This document shows positions 51,180-62,194 of a stretch of DNA of 64,000 nt, in pieces. The DNA lies in the NCBI GenBank assembly GCA_949317995.1, contig OX439036.1, positions 103,337,891 through 103,401,890 on the forward strand, read 5' to 3'. Positions within the stretch are counted from its first letter, which is position 1, and every line of letters starts with the position of its first letter. The DNA is from Acholoe squamosa (Eukaryota; Annelida; Polychaeta; Phyllodocida; Polynoidae). The notes below the pieces were generated by a model. That model did not search any database, was not told the DNA's origin, and saw only the letters and a list, made by a program, of their open reading frames with translations. Both the position numbers and the translations under genes were made by a program.

Positions 51180-51249
51180 ATGAAGCCTGTGGTCGTCGTC
51201 CTTTGTTTGATGCTGGGTGCTTTAGCTCCAGCACAAAGTTTCAAGGCTC
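51180..51249 (+). CDS. Orphan first coding exon: signal peptide
   Basis: ATG opens MKPVVVVLCLMLGALAPAQS, a textbook signal peptide with a likely cleavage after APA or AQS. The exon ends in phase 1 at GTAAGT. It should be the first exon of a secreted or membrane protein on plus. No matching second exon is recognisable downstream; the next 13 kb are dominated by Polinton and LINE debris. The rest may lie beyond the window or be lost. Confidence 0.6.
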
Positions 51250-52291
51250 GTAAGTATTTTGGGATTTCTTTCTACTGATTATTTGTATCTATGCACCATA
51301 GCTTTTGGGAAATTAAATTATGATGGGATTATTAATATATAAATGATTACTGAAAGTAGTATAAAGGGGTAAACTCAGCGCATAGAAACAGCTACTGAAA
51401 TCGATTTGACCTACTTATGAACCGGAAGTCACCTAGTTTTGAGACCAGAAGTGACCATATATGGGCATGTGACCTACTTTCTCGTGCTCTGATTGGCTGA
51501 GAGCTATGACGTCATCACGTGATCACAACAAACCCACATGGTCGGTGTGCAACACTAAGAACCTAGGTTTCTAACATAATACCATAGTTGTCACGACGTT
51601 GGTTGTAACATGCAAAAGACAACTCAAAGGCTTTTTTTTTGTGATTTTTTTCAAATTTTTTTTTTTATTTTCACTACACACACACACCTTTAACCTAGGT
51701 ATTCTTTACTACGAAATGAAAAATTTACCTAAATTTCCACTTTTTACACACAAGATTTTCCTTATTTCAGCAGAAATGCTACAAAGATTTTACAATGTAA
51801 CCTAAATCTTACAGAAATTCCACTTTTTACACACAAGATTTCACCTTTAAACACGGTTTTAACCTATGTATTCTTTTCACAAGACGAAAGAAATGCAACA
51901 TTTTACGGAAATGTTACAAAATTTCCGTAAAATTTTACAAATTTACCAAATGTTATAGAAATTTCACAAAAAATGCTACTTTTACACACAAGCTTTCACC
52001 GTGTGCAACAGAAAAGATAGAGAGATTTTCAAATGTCCAAGGGCAAAGTGCTTACATCGTCTTGACACACTCATCTCTTAATATACTGACAACTTAATCC
52101 TTGTTTCTTCTGCAAATAAGTACTGACTTGATGGTTTACCACTCTGAAGCCTTTGTTTTTGAATCACTCCTTTGCAGCTCATTTTTTTTTTCGACCCCTT
52201 CTCCACTTCTTATGTAACATTTGGAGTTTAAGGCCGTCATCTCGTCTCCTTGCCACTCCACTTTGAAAAGACCTGGAGTTCTTGTTGAATG
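51250..52291. other. AT-rich stretch, possible intron
   Basis: Contains two degenerate ~110-bp repeats with CCACTTTTTACACACAAGATTT (51735 and 51818) and poly-T tracts. No exon seen. Confidence 0.45.
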
Positions 52292-53730
52292 CTAGACGTT
52301 GTTTACAACACGGCGGAGGGAACCAAGTGTACCCCAGGGTTTAACATTCCACGTAGCTTTCCCGGTGATAAGCGACTCTGAGGGCAACCATTTATGACGC
52401 TCGCTGAAGAAATCTCTTCGTCTCTCAGGTTTGACAGCTTCCTCTAGACTTTCCATGGTCAACGCAAAATAGAAACTGTCAGTGTCCATTTCACACATTT
52501 CAAAGTTTCTTTTGTCTATGAATTCCAGTAGGAAGTCGTAGTAAAAGGCCAGCATTTTTAATTTGGCGTACTGATACACCAAGAACCCTACTTGCACAGA
52601 GAGTTCGTAGGTGATGGTGGTGGGCGGGCAAGAAAGTTCCACAGTGTTTGCACTGATGTCTTGCACCTCTTGAACAGACCAGTGTAAAGCTAACCGTTTG
52701 ATGAACAAGGGGGTCTACTGCCCACTGCTCCTTTTTCGCCTTGCATTCTTTGCTCTCTCTTTCTTTCAGCCATTGACATTTGTACTTTTCCACCACTTTG
52801 TATCCTAACAACTTGAGATAGGCGGTGACTTGAGCTGTGTTCTTGGTCTTTTTTTCCGACCATGCCTGCCCGTCGGGAGATTAAAGAGTAGACTTGGTCG
52901 AATGATAAAAGTGACCGTGCCAATAACAACCATGCAATTGATAAACGGTCTTGTCTTCTGGCGAGAAGCCGTCTACTCTGATGAGTTTCCTCCCGATGCT
53001 CACCTTGCCGTAGTTGTATTGGTGCAGTATTTTCTTGTCCTTGACGAGCGATAGGTAGCGCAACCATTCTGTGGTGGAAAAGCTGACCTGTTGACTGCAG
53101 ACTGCTCAAAAGTTTTCTCTGCGGCGTACCACATAGTAGCCTGATCAGTGCACTTCCCCCATACACTTCAGATAGACGCTGTTGGCGTCCACGCCCAAGA
53201 TGAGTCTGCACACCTTGCTTTCCACCCCATATTTTCTCTCCCTTATTTGAGTTTGCCCACTCTTGTGGTGTCTGTGAAATATGGAAGGACCTCCGACGAG
53301 GTTCTTTCTCAGCAAGTCGTGCACATCCTTTTCTTGCACGCCCAACAGAACGTACAGTGCGGCATTAGGAGAAGTGTTTTCGAAGAGGAACTTTAAGGTG
53401 AGACCAGGCAAGGTCAAGCAGTCTTTGAATATATCTATACCTCGCTCTATGAAAAACTTGTTCGTTGACGGCTTCCACGAAGGGAGCCATGTCCAAGTTG
53501 TTGTAATACACCAAGTAGTCCCTTATGGACTGCATCTTTTGTTCCGACCATGCGCGTTGGTAACTTTCATACTCCTCGCGCGGTATACACAAGCCCGTCA
53601 GAGAACTGTAGAAAGCCGTTCTGGGCGGCAATTGTTTGTTTTCCTTGGCCACTTTCCCTTTGAGGAAGGCTTTCAGGTAGTTGACGTAAGAATAGCCTGG
53701 AGCCAGGTATTTGAAGTGATCTAGGAACAA
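52292..53730 (-). pseudogene. Polinton/Maverick protein-primed DNA polymerase B fragment
   Basis: Five overlapping minus-strand segments in shifting frames follow the order of Polinton PolB. They are: LPPRTAFYSSLTGL and DYLVYYNNLDMAPFVEAV; then LVGGPSIFHRH with palm motif A GVDANSVYL; then the nuclease-like VDGFSPEDKTVYQLHGCYWH; then VGFLVYQYAKLKMLAFYYDF with motif C CEMDTDSFYFAL. At least four frame breaks and both ends missing mean no working polymerase. In intact Polintons it replicates the element with a terminal protein. Part of the same element as the capsid genes at 60.7-64 kb. Confidence 0.85.
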
Positions 53731-54065
53731 CAGGTTTTCAGTGGTGCAATTTTTTTTTCACTCCCCTGTGCCTCGTGAGAGAGTAAACACTAGTGAACAG
53801 CTTATGACATAGCTCATAGAGGTAAATTTGACCGTACCGACCCATGTTCGTTATGAGGCTGACTTGAGAATTGTGGCCAAGTCCCCTAAGCTTACGCCTT
53901 TGAAGGTTTTCACATTTTGCCTCTGGAAAGACTTGGTGGAAAAGTGCTTCTGTGTTTCAGAGAGTGATACTTGTGATAGGAGAGGCATAGAAAGAAACAC
54001 AAATGATCGTCGTAAGGTCTTTGACTCTTTGGTTCTCTGTGAAAGTGTATCATGTTATGGGCCCA

Positions 54066-54840
54066 CGTATTGATTATGAGGTGAAATGAGGGAGATTTTT
54101 GGTTTGGTTTGGTTTGGTTGATTTTACGTCCACTAATAGTACTTAAAAGTTAGCAGACATTTCTGTGGTTCGCGGACAACAAGTCCTTTCTTTTCTTTTT
54201 GGACAGGTTTCTAAAAGCTGCTTGTCCAAACAGCTAGACAGGTATTTATATGCTGCTTGCCTGACACAGCAGTGACCGAATCTATGAATGATCGAATCTA
54301 TGAGATGAATGACCGCATCTATGAGGAGGGGTGAGGGGGAAAACCGCTACCGGGGCTTCATTCCCCTACTCTTTTCGAAGGATAGCAAGTGTTCTTTTAT
54401 TTGCCTGGTCCCATAGACAGGGCCAGACAAACCACGGCCTTTGATCACTCAGACGTGGTTCACTGAGGGGGAATCCCATGGCAAAAGGCAAGCATGTACG
54501 CCCGGGCCCGCGCATATGGACACCAGCTGCTCACATGCTCACCCCAAGACACAAGAAACCCCAAGGTTGTTGCCTTTTACGAATCTGGTATGCCCACTGG
54601 TAGAATGGAAGGAGGAAAATTCCTCCTTCGTGGACTCCCAATGAAGTCATTCTGCTCCTCCATGCCCTCACATGAAGGTCCCCACTCCACAGGGGGAAAA
54701 TGAGGGAGACTCTAAAGTCTAAGTCTGACTCCATCATGCTACTGGTGCTGAGTGCTTTATTCAAACTGCCCTCTAGGGGTCTCTGTGTTCACCGGGTAAC
54801 ACTTTCCTGTGCTATACATTGACTTTGGTTTGCCCATTTT
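54066..54840. repeat. ~155-bp repeat R2, copy 1, split by a retroposon
   Basis: 54066-54095 plus 54698-54840 match 59556-59707 (TATTGATTATGAGGTGAAAT … CTGAGTGCTTTATTCAAACTG … GACTTTGGTTTGCCC). The 602-bp retroposon 54096-54697 sits inside this copy. The inverted TTTATT would be an AATAAA on minus, so R2 could be an LTR piece. Confidence 0.75.
54096..54697 (-). mobile_element. 0.6 kb retroposon, copy 1
   Basis: On minus it runs from CCCCCTGTGGAGTGGGGACC to AAAATCAACCAAACCAAACC, an AACCAA-type tail. AAATGAGGGAGA is duplicated on both sides (54084-54095, 54698-54709). R2 copy 2 at 59556 lacks the insertion and acts as an empty site. The body is about 90% like the copy at 62195. Several short ORFs exist on both strands but none has a recognised domain. 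It is either a long SINE or the 3' end of an unseen LINE. Confidence 0.85.
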
Positions 54841-55861
54841 AACACTCCTTCTTAAAACACAAGTCAATATACTACATGTATAAGATGAACTACTTACCTA
54901 GTACAATGATACCCAACACGAAACTAGTAACTATAAAACCAATACTTCTTGGTTATGGATTTACTCAAGACTCATAGCAATGTCTTTGCTTCCTTATAAA
55001 TGTCCAGTTTCTCAGAGTCTCTGAGCAAACAGTTAAATACTACTATAGTATTCAGTTTATAGTCCTTCTGTTAAGTTTCAGTTTCACTTGAAAAATAACA
55101 GTCACTTGGAAAACTACATTTCTGTAGTTTCAGTTTCACGTTTTTTTCTTTTTCATATTTTAATAGCACATTATGAGCTATTAGAATGTTACTCAACTTG
55201 AATCTTCAACATGTATTTTACACTATATGATCGCACACTATAGTATACATGTACTTAAAAACTTCTTGTTTTTCTTTCTTAGTTACACGATACACAGACT
55301 AGGTTAAATATCAAAAATCTTTACCAAATAGCAAATAATTCTGCCATTAAAATTTTGAATATACCATAACCTAATCTTAGGAATTAGTCACTTCCCTGAC
55401 TAATTCAGTCCTTCAATAATTGCTGTCAGTTTTAGTTTGAATACACAGACTTAATTCCCATTAAAATCACTTCACTTTCAAAACTTATCAAAATGATTTA
55501 CCACAGCTCCAACTTTCAGATTCTCTTTCTGAAGGTTACTCACAGATTCTGTACAAAGTGTCAACTTGCTGCATCATGTGTCCTCCTGCGGTGTCTCAGT
55601 GCATTCCTCCATCATCTCCGTGCACCTGACCGCACCCACCAGACAATCCATTTCCAGTGCCTCCACCACCTCGCTGACAATAAACCAGAACTACTAATAA
55701 TGTCCCCAACAGATCTGCTGTATACTCATAGCGCAAATGCATTTTACTAGCCTTACAGAGCCACCTATAATCCCATATACAGTTCACCCTTCAGTGCAGG
55801 TAACAATCCAATCACTATATTGTCATACCATAGATCATTATCTGTCTATGGCTATGCACTA
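54841..55861. other. No gene seen
   Basis: AT-rich DNA with TTTCAGTTTCACTTG-type repeats (55070-55140). No supported ORF. Confidence 0.45.
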
Positions 55862-56321
55862 ATCGATTGATTGATTGATTTGTTTAACGTCCTAAGGCCA
55901 TAGGCCTCATGGGACTGCCTCATTGGTTATCAGACGTCCATTCTTTTCTCAAACTTAATTTGCGCCTGTGTGTGCGTGTGAATGTGAGTTTGCGCATGCG
56001 TGTGTTTTAGAGTCTGCTTGTAGCAGTAGGACACGGCTCGTAGCAGTGAGACACTGCTCGTGGCTCAAGGCCCCTCTTTATCGTGCTGCCTCACCCAGAT
56101 GCTGTGCCACAGACTGTTGACACATCATCTGACCGGTCCATTATCCTGACACCGGCCGGACAGTCGTGGTTCTATACCAATCGGGCCAGCTTACCACGGA
56201 CTGACGAGTATAGAGAGCCACTTTCCAACCTAGCTGCAAGATTTCTCTTCCAGCCGGGCTGGAGGGTCATTCCCCAGCCCACCTGACCGATACTTGAGGG
56301 GAGGTGTTTCCCCCCCCCACT

Positions 56322-57170
56322 TCAGAGCTTCTCGAACATCTTCACTTCCCTGAGGAAGGTCAGAAGTTCTTTCTTACCAGTGCTGGTAAACACACTCTTC
56401 ATGGGCAAACCATGAAGGTGCTTGTCCCTACTCCTCTTTGTTGCCTGACATGATAGCACCAGGTGTTCCATTGTCAGAGGTACTTGACATCGCTGACATG
56501 CGGGTTGGTATTCACCCTTCATGAGGTGTCCGTGAGTCAGCAGTGAGTAACCTATCCGAAGACGGGTCAGTCTTGTTGATTCCCTCCTGGTCAGGCCAGT
56601 GTGGTCATGCTCTTTGCCAATCGAAGGTTCGATGGCTCTGAGCTTGTTGTTGTGGTCAGAACTCCATCTTTTCTGCCACTCTTTCTTTATGAACTCCTTG
56701 GCCATAGGGAGCAGGTCTGAAGAGGGGATGGGAGCCAAGCTGGGTTCCCGGGTCAGGGCTTTCTTAGCTGCATGGTCTGCAGCTTCGTTCCCCTCTATCC
56801 CAATGTGGCTGGGGAGCCAACAGAGGGTGACCTCTTTCTGGGCCTGAGTCAGGTGCGAGAAAGATTGTTTCATCTGCTGCACCACTGGGTTTCGTGGGTC
56901 ATGCTGGCATACAGTTTGCAGGCATGACTTCGAGTCAGAGAATATGATGAAGGCATTGCGCGTAGACACCTTCATCCACTCCAGTGCACTTAGAAGGGCA
57001 TGCGCTTCTGCAGTGAAGATGCTGCTCCTTCCATGTAGTGCTCCTTTGCAGACTCCAAAGGGTGTACAAGCCACAAAGCCTACTTGGTTTCCATCCTTGG
57101 AGCCATCAGTGTACACCTCAGTATACATTTGATGGCGATGGCAGACTTCTGCCAATTTCTCCAAGTACAC
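56322..57170 (-). CDS. LINE RNase H and zinc-ribbon end, open 282 codons
   Basis: RNase H catalytic residues are present: YTDGSKDGNQVG (D), AEAHALLSALEW (E), FSDSKSCLQ (D), WLPSHIGIEGNEAADHAA (H, D). A C-terminal CQRCQVPLTMEHLVLSC resembles the zinc-binding tail of such LINEs. It would remove RNA from the hybrid during retroposition. Not a host gene; part of a truncated element. Confidence 0.85.
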   Translation of the reverse strand: MYLEKLAEVCHRHQMYTEVYTDGSKDGNQVGFVACTPFGVCKGALHGRSSIFTAEAHALLSALEWMKVSTRNAFIIFSDSKSCLQTVCQHDPRNPVVQQMKQSFSHLTQAQKEVTLCWLPSHIGIEGNEAADHAAKKALTREPSLAPIPSSDLLPMAKEFIKKEWQKRWSSDHNNKLRAIEPSIGKEHDHTGLTRRESTRLTRLRIGYSLLTHGHLMKGEYQPACQRCQVPLTMEHLVLSCQATKRSRDKHLHGLPMKSVFTSTGKKELLTFLREVKMFEKL

Positions 57171-57248
57171 ATTGTTTTCAGTTTCGCTTTTCTTGTGTTT
57201 GCTCAGGTCAAAAAGGATCTTGGCTTCTGCCTGTTCCCACAGAGAAGA

Positions 57249-58262
57249 CTAGGCAGATCCCTCCTTCATGACCTTTGTGATGGGAATTCGGGCCTCTCTG
57301 ATCAGGGTTCTTACCCTTACCAAGAAAGGCTTTGCCACGTTTTTGTTTCTACGAAAGACGCTGTGGTCCTCGTAGAAGATGGTATCATGGGTGGGGTTTC
57401 TCTCATTTGCCTTGATAGCGTATTGCAGACCCAGTGGTGGAACCCCTGCCTCAACGCCGAGACTACTTGCCGGTGATGATCGGAGTGCTCCCATGCAGAG
57501 ACATAGGCCCTGGTTTTGGATAGGTTTTAGCCAATCCAAGTAGGACCTTGAAGCTGATGCATACACCACCGATCCATAGTCCAGGCAAGACTGGATATAC
57601 GTCCGATACAGAGTCAGCAGAATCTCCCGGTCCGCTCCCCAGTCTGAGTGGGAAAGCATCTTCAGGAGGTTCATGGTATTCGATATTGGGTTTGAAAGCG
57701 AGAATGCTATCAAACACGAGTCCAAGGAATTTGACCTCCTTTTCTACCTTCAGTGCGTTCCCGTGCAGTGTGAGAGCAGGAGCTTCCTTGCATCCTCGTC
57801 TAAGACAGAAGTGCACACAGGATGTTTTTGTTTCAGAGAATTTGAAGCCATTTTCCAGGCTCCAAGTCTTTAGGTGGGAAAGGGTTTGCTGTAATCTCCT
57901 TTCTACCGTTGCCATAGAGGTGCCCTGATAGCAGATGACAAAGTCATCCACGTAGAGGCAGCACTCAACATTGTGGGCAAGGGTTTTCGCTATTCCATTG
58001 ATTTTAATGCCGAAAGGGTCACTGAGAGGAGGCAGCCCTGGGGGACTCCAGTTTCTTGGTCAAATCTTGGAGTGTGTGGCACCAAGCCGGACATTAAATG
58101 TTCTGTTTGCAAGGAAGCCTTCCACGAGTTGTGGCAGTCTGCCTCACAGTCCCATTTTTTCCATGTCTTGGAGAATGCCAAATTTCCATGTTCTGTCGTA
58201 AGCCTTTTCAAGGTAAAAAAATACAGCAACAACATGTTCTTTGTTGGCGAATCCTTTCCAGA
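57249..58262 (-). pseudogene. LINE reverse transcriptase, frameshifted
   Basis: RT fragments in three frames (58262-57990, 57951-57463, 57725-57249). Fingers and palm motifs are as listed for the whole element. The 5' part (endonuclease, start of RT) is missing. Confidence 0.85.
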
Positions 58263-58447
58263 TAAAATAATCGAGTCATTTCATATTAACATACACATTG
58301 CTGACATCTGAAGCATTACTTAGCTGGACTCCTCCACTTGAGTATCTGGATGTTACAATTTCAACATCTCATGACTTGATACTCTCAATTGTCCTTACTG
58401 CAGACCCCTCTACAGACTCCTGTGGTGCTCTTCCTCACAGCACCAGA

Positions 58448-58530
58448 TGTCTCCTTCTGCACTAGACTCTCTGCAATTCTTGACACATCTTCTGCACTAG
58501 ACTCTCTGCAACTCCTGACACATCTACTGA
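58448..58530. repeat. 40-bp tandem duplication
   Basis: TTCTGCACTAGACTCTCTGCAA and the following YTCYTGACACATCT appear twice in a row. Confidence 0.85.
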
Positions 58531-58799
58531 TGTTTCCATGTGACACACTCTTAGCTGATACAGAACTATCTCCATTCCATCTTAAGCTCCTTCTGAACTG
58601 TAACCCTACACTTGGACTTGCTCCCATTTTAGTTGCAACACACAGACTTCTAATCCACACATAGAAAGTCACTCTATACAACTCCTGAAAATGGTTTACC
58701 CACAGCAAAATTACACAGTTCCCCCCACTCAGGGCCTTAGCTTATACTCACTGCCACCTGTCCCTATAGTTCACCACTTCCACAGCTCCTTGTCACAAA

Positions 58800-58985
58800 T
58801 ATCCTATGTCAGTCACAGGTCTCCTGTGTCTCTGATGGGTCTGCCGTGCCCCTGACAGGTCTCCCATATCTCTGACAGGTCTCCTGTGCCTCCACCTGGT
58901 GTGTGTTTACATACATCTTTTGGCGACCACCTGACTGCCTCTGATGACCTCCTGTACCTCTGACACTTCCCCAGTGCCTCTGATA
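58800..58985. repeat. ~26-bp degenerate tandem repeat
   Basis: About seven copies of GTCTCCTGTGTCTCTGACAG-type units. Confidence 0.75.
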
Positions 58986-59002
58986 CGTGTCCAGGTTGTA
59001 CT

Positions 59003-59185
59003 TTGATTGATTGATTGATTTGTGTTTTACAGCACTTTAGCGGCACTAAGTGGCTATCCCGTGCTTCACAGGTTGATAATTTAACAAAGGAATGTGTCAG
59101 TGCCCGCGCATATGTGCACCACACACATCCTGAGGGGATAGGAAAGAGGAGATATAGACCCTTTTAAGTGGGCTAGGGAAGCCCG
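59003..59185 (-). mobile_element. SINE subfamily A, full length
   Basis: The best-preserved A copy. A 14-bp direct repeat GTCCAGGTTGTACT flanks it (58989-59002, 59186-59199). On minus: 5' module, A-type 3' half ending CTGTAAAACACAAATCAATC, (AATC)n tail. No obvious Pol III A and B boxes in the 5' module. Confidence 0.95.
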
Positions 59186-59555
59186 GTCCAGGTTGTACTC
59201 ACAGCCAACCGATGTCTACCTGTGTATGTAGGGCTTACACACAATCCCAATGACACTGGCATGTCTAACAATGTCTTCATGAATTCCCAAAGTTACTCCT
59301 GTCTCCTTGACAGTCTTGTGGCGATCTCTCAGTGTCTACCCTTTTACCGGACAACCACGACGGACAACCAGGGCATCTTGAGATGGTCCCTGACCTGCTT
59401 CTGGCGTCCCTGCCAGCGTCCCACGGGCGTTTTCACTTTGCCAGCGTTTTAACAGCATAGCCACATAGTTTTCTGCTGTAAAACTACTCCCTTATTTACC
59501 TCACCTTTAGCAGAGTTCACAAACGCTAGTGGTTGTGTGACTGCGGCACATAACC

Positions 59556-59707
59556 TATTGATTATGAGGTGAAATGAGGGGGAGTCTACATCTGACTCCA
59601 TCATGGTACTGGTGCTGAGTGCTTTATTCAAACTGCCCTCTAGGGGCCTCTGTGTTCATCGGGCAACACTTTCCCGCGCTATACATTGACTTTGGTTTTC
59701 CCATTTT
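59556..59707. repeat. Repeat R2, copy 2 (uninterrupted)
   Basis: About 93% like copy 1 without its insertion; see 54066. Confidence 0.8.
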
Positions 59708-59939
59708 CAAAAGGTCTAGACATGTTACACCTAGGACAGTTGAATGTGTAAGTTTGTTTGTTTTTTCCGGACCTATTTTCTTTTTCGACCACTGCAGCTT
59801 TTTTTCACTTCCATAAGGTCGACCTCCGGTGTACAAGGTTGATTGTCAGAGAGAGTCTTCTTTGCATGATCCACACGTTGTTGTTGTTGCTGTTGTCCTC
59901 CTTGGCAAATTTGAGTTGGTCCGACATCTTTTTTAAATT

Positions 59940-60045
59940 TGTGACAGGAGCAGCAGCTGCAACAGCAGCAGCAATAGTATCAGTAGGCACAGCAGCAGCA
60001 TCAGTAGTGGTGGTAGTAGCAGCAGCAGCAGCCACAGTTGGGAGA
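59940..60045. repeat. Imperfect GCA/GTA trinucleotide repeat
   Basis: Runs of GCAGCAGCA and AGTAGTGGTGG. They create alanine/valine-rich ORFs on both strands that I do not accept as genes. Confidence 0.85.
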
Positions 60046-60353
60046 GTGAAAATGATGTTCACTAAGCAGCTGAGAACACTCCTTATAAACCTTCCACCCC
60101 ACCTGAATATTCGTGCATCACTTCCACAACTTCCCTCCCCTCCATTACATACACATACACACCCCTCTTTCATCCCCGAACGTCTGTGTTTGTCTATAGT
60201 AGGCTTACAGTTGAGTTTACTCACAGCTGCTCACTGCTCAGCTGTTTGTTCTCCCCCTTTCCCTCCCCCTGTTTGTTTTGTATACATTCACCCCTGCCCC
60301 CTGTCTGTAACACATAGCACACCATGGATTACAACATTTGTTGCTGTTTATGT

Positions 60354-60410
60354 TAGGTGGGTAGGTAGGTAAGTAGGTAGGGTAAGGTAAGGTAGGGTAG
60401 GGTAGGAAAA
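60354..60410. repeat. GGTA/GGTAA microsatellite
   Basis: TAGGTGGGTAGGTAGGTAAG followed by GGTAAGGTAAGGTAGGG units. Confidence 0.9.
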
Positions 60411-60741
60411 AGGGCGTAGGTAGTTTTATGGGGTGGGGGCACCCATTTAGTACAAAAGGGGGGAGGGTATGCCGCACGCACAAGAATCAGTGTGCCATCT
60501 ATCAATTTCAGTCCATTATGTTCCCTCTTTATACTAATGCCAACTTGTGTGAGTTGGCACTAGTAATCACTGATGAGGTCAAATGTTCTATTTTTGTATA
60601 TAGTATATATTGTAATGTTTATTTTTTTTATATTTGATTGTATGCTTTCATTTTCTATTTGGTTTATCATCGTATTCATTATCTGTGCAAAGGCGATGAC
60701 CCAAATGTTTCCCTCAAGTCGACCGTGCAAGTCCTGAACAA

Positions 60742-61729
60742 ATGAACACTCTTCCTAAGGAGGGAAAGGTCATCAGAGTTTTCGATGAGGACTTCATTAG
60801 TTCGAACGGCGTTTCCCTCCGGAACTGTCAGAGGGTAGGGGTCGTCTTAACCAGATTCCCTCCTACGCTACATGGCATGTTGCCTCCCGCTCGTCCTGAG
60901 GAAAATGCTACTACCCCACCTAGTGAGAAGGCGGCAGCAAAGGAGAGCAAGGGGAATAAAAGGGAGCTAGGAAAAGCGGGCCCCACTCACTTCAAATGCC
61001 TGTATCCATTCAGCGAACACGCTCCCCTCACCGACCAAAATTGTTTGTCAGTCGAGTCACACGTCGCTTTCAATCAGCTCATGCCGCTAGTGGACGAGCT
61101 TTGGTCGATCCAGAGCCATTATCACATATTGGCCTTGAAGCTGGCTTTCGTGAATAGCAACTGGCACCTCGCAACCTACCTGAACAAGTTCTTCGAGGTC
61201 AACTTTCCCGAAGTGGTGAAAAGTTTAAGAAGCTCTCTGAAAAAGAGGCGGGCCGATGTTTTCTCCTACAACGAATACAGCATGAAATGCACTGTTTCCT
61301 TTCCACCTGGCACGTTGTTGCTTTTGCCTGAGAAGTTGGGAAGCCAATTGGGTTTCGAGGGTAGCGCCTTCTTGAGTGGAGAAACGCAAAGTCCTTACGT
61401 GGCGGATGGTTTCTTCAGGTCGGCTCAAATCTATGTCTACATGGACATAATGAGTGAGTGAGTGAGTAATAGATGTTTAACGCCATTTCGACAGCTAAAG
61501 AAACAGTCTGGTGGGTGACAAGAAAGCACCTCTCTTGCGCTCTTTCAGCGTGGATCTAATGATGGGCGACACGCTCACGTTAAGCTTCAAGAACTTGAAC
61601 TACCTCCCCGTCGACAAAAGGACCTTCAGGCAAATAGGAATCTACTTAAGGGACAACACTGGGCAACCCATCCCATTCGAACATGGGCAAGTGACGGTGG
61701 TACTTGATTTCGGACCTCTGCAAGCTTGA
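60742..61729 (+). pseudogene. Polinton penton-like minor capsid protein, split by SINE
   Basis: ATG 60742 opens 237 codons. The second half (SFPPGTLLLLPEKLGSQLGF, then YVADGFFRSAQIYVYMDI) and, after the interruption at 61452-61492, VGDKKAPLLRSF, LNYLPVDKRTFRQIGIYLRD and PIPFEHGQVTVVLDF match the conserved C-terminal jelly-roll of Polinton penton proteins. The insertion is the 3' end of SINE subfamily B. Apart from it both halves are open and share this domain, so the gene was intact until recently. Capsid vertex role by family. Confidence 0.8.
61452..61492 (-). mobile_element. SINE subfamily B, 3'-end fragment
   Basis: GAGTGAGTGAGTGAGTAATA, then TTTAACGCCATTTCGACAGCTAA: the tail and last ~40 bp of the B type. 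A severely 5'-truncated insertion; target duplication unclear. Confidence 0.8.
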
Positions 61730-61740
61730 AGAAACTGTCA

Positions 61741-62186
61741 TGCATCACGACTATGGACCGCCGGCTTACAAAGCGCTCAGAGGACAGTACGGGCAGTACT
61801 TCAACAAGTCTCTGTTCGGATACGGCTTAGCGCCGGACTACGGAGGAGTAGGCAGACGGGCTAGGCACTCTCATATCGAAATGCTGTTCCCCTGTTGTCG
61901 TCTGTCAGTCGCTCTGCCACCAAGACAGCCGGAAAAGCTCTTTTGACCACCAAAACGGAAGTACTGTCTCATGTCAGAGCAGGAAAGAGCGTCAAGCAAA
62001 GCGCCGCAGACAGGAGCAAAGCGACAGGTCAACAACTTCTGCAGAGGGCCAACACAACAGCTAAGGGGTACATAAATGCAATTTCTCAGCCAAACAACAG
62101 TATAGGTAAAGGATGTGCGCCAAAAAGGAGAAACCAGCAGAAGGGACGCGGAAGGCATCTCATACACCCTAAGAGCCGGGTGTGTG
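61741..62186 (+). pseudogene. Polinton pVI/core-like protein, frameshifted
   Basis: Frame 1: MHHDYGPPAYKALRGQYGQYF and a glycine-rich stretch to about 61895. Frame 2: KTAGKALLTTKTEVLSHVRAG, KSVKQSAADRSKATGQQLLQ and then a basic KRRNQQKGRGR end. Tyr/Gly-rich N-terminus followed by an amphipathic alanine/lysine helix is the usual look of the small protein between penton and major capsid genes in Polintons. One frame shift near 61890. Assignment rests on order and composition. Confidence 0.6.
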
Positions 62187-62194
62187 CCCTGGGA

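Larger units (their letters stand above)
55862..58262 (-). mobile_element. I/Jockey-type LINE with RNase H, 5'-truncated
   Basis: On minus it begins inside RT at about 58262. RT motif A VFFYLEKAYDRTW and the motif GVPQGCLLSVTLF come first, then YVDDFVICYQG (catalytic DD) at about 57950, then a thumb region in broken frames. RNase H and a cysteine-rich end follow (57170-56322). About 460 bp of 3' UTR end in ACGTTAAACAAATCAATCAATC. Frame shifts near 57990, 57720 and 57250 make it inactive. The (AATC)n tail matches that of SINE subfamily A, so this LINE type may supply the machinery for it. The insertion splits the Polinton. Confidence 0.88.

Noticed and set aside
59758-60372. 204-codon plus-strand ORF and 139-codon antisense ORF
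   Set aside because: Both are driven by the GCA/GTA trinucleotide repeat and low-complexity flanks; no domain, and they lie between transposon pieces.
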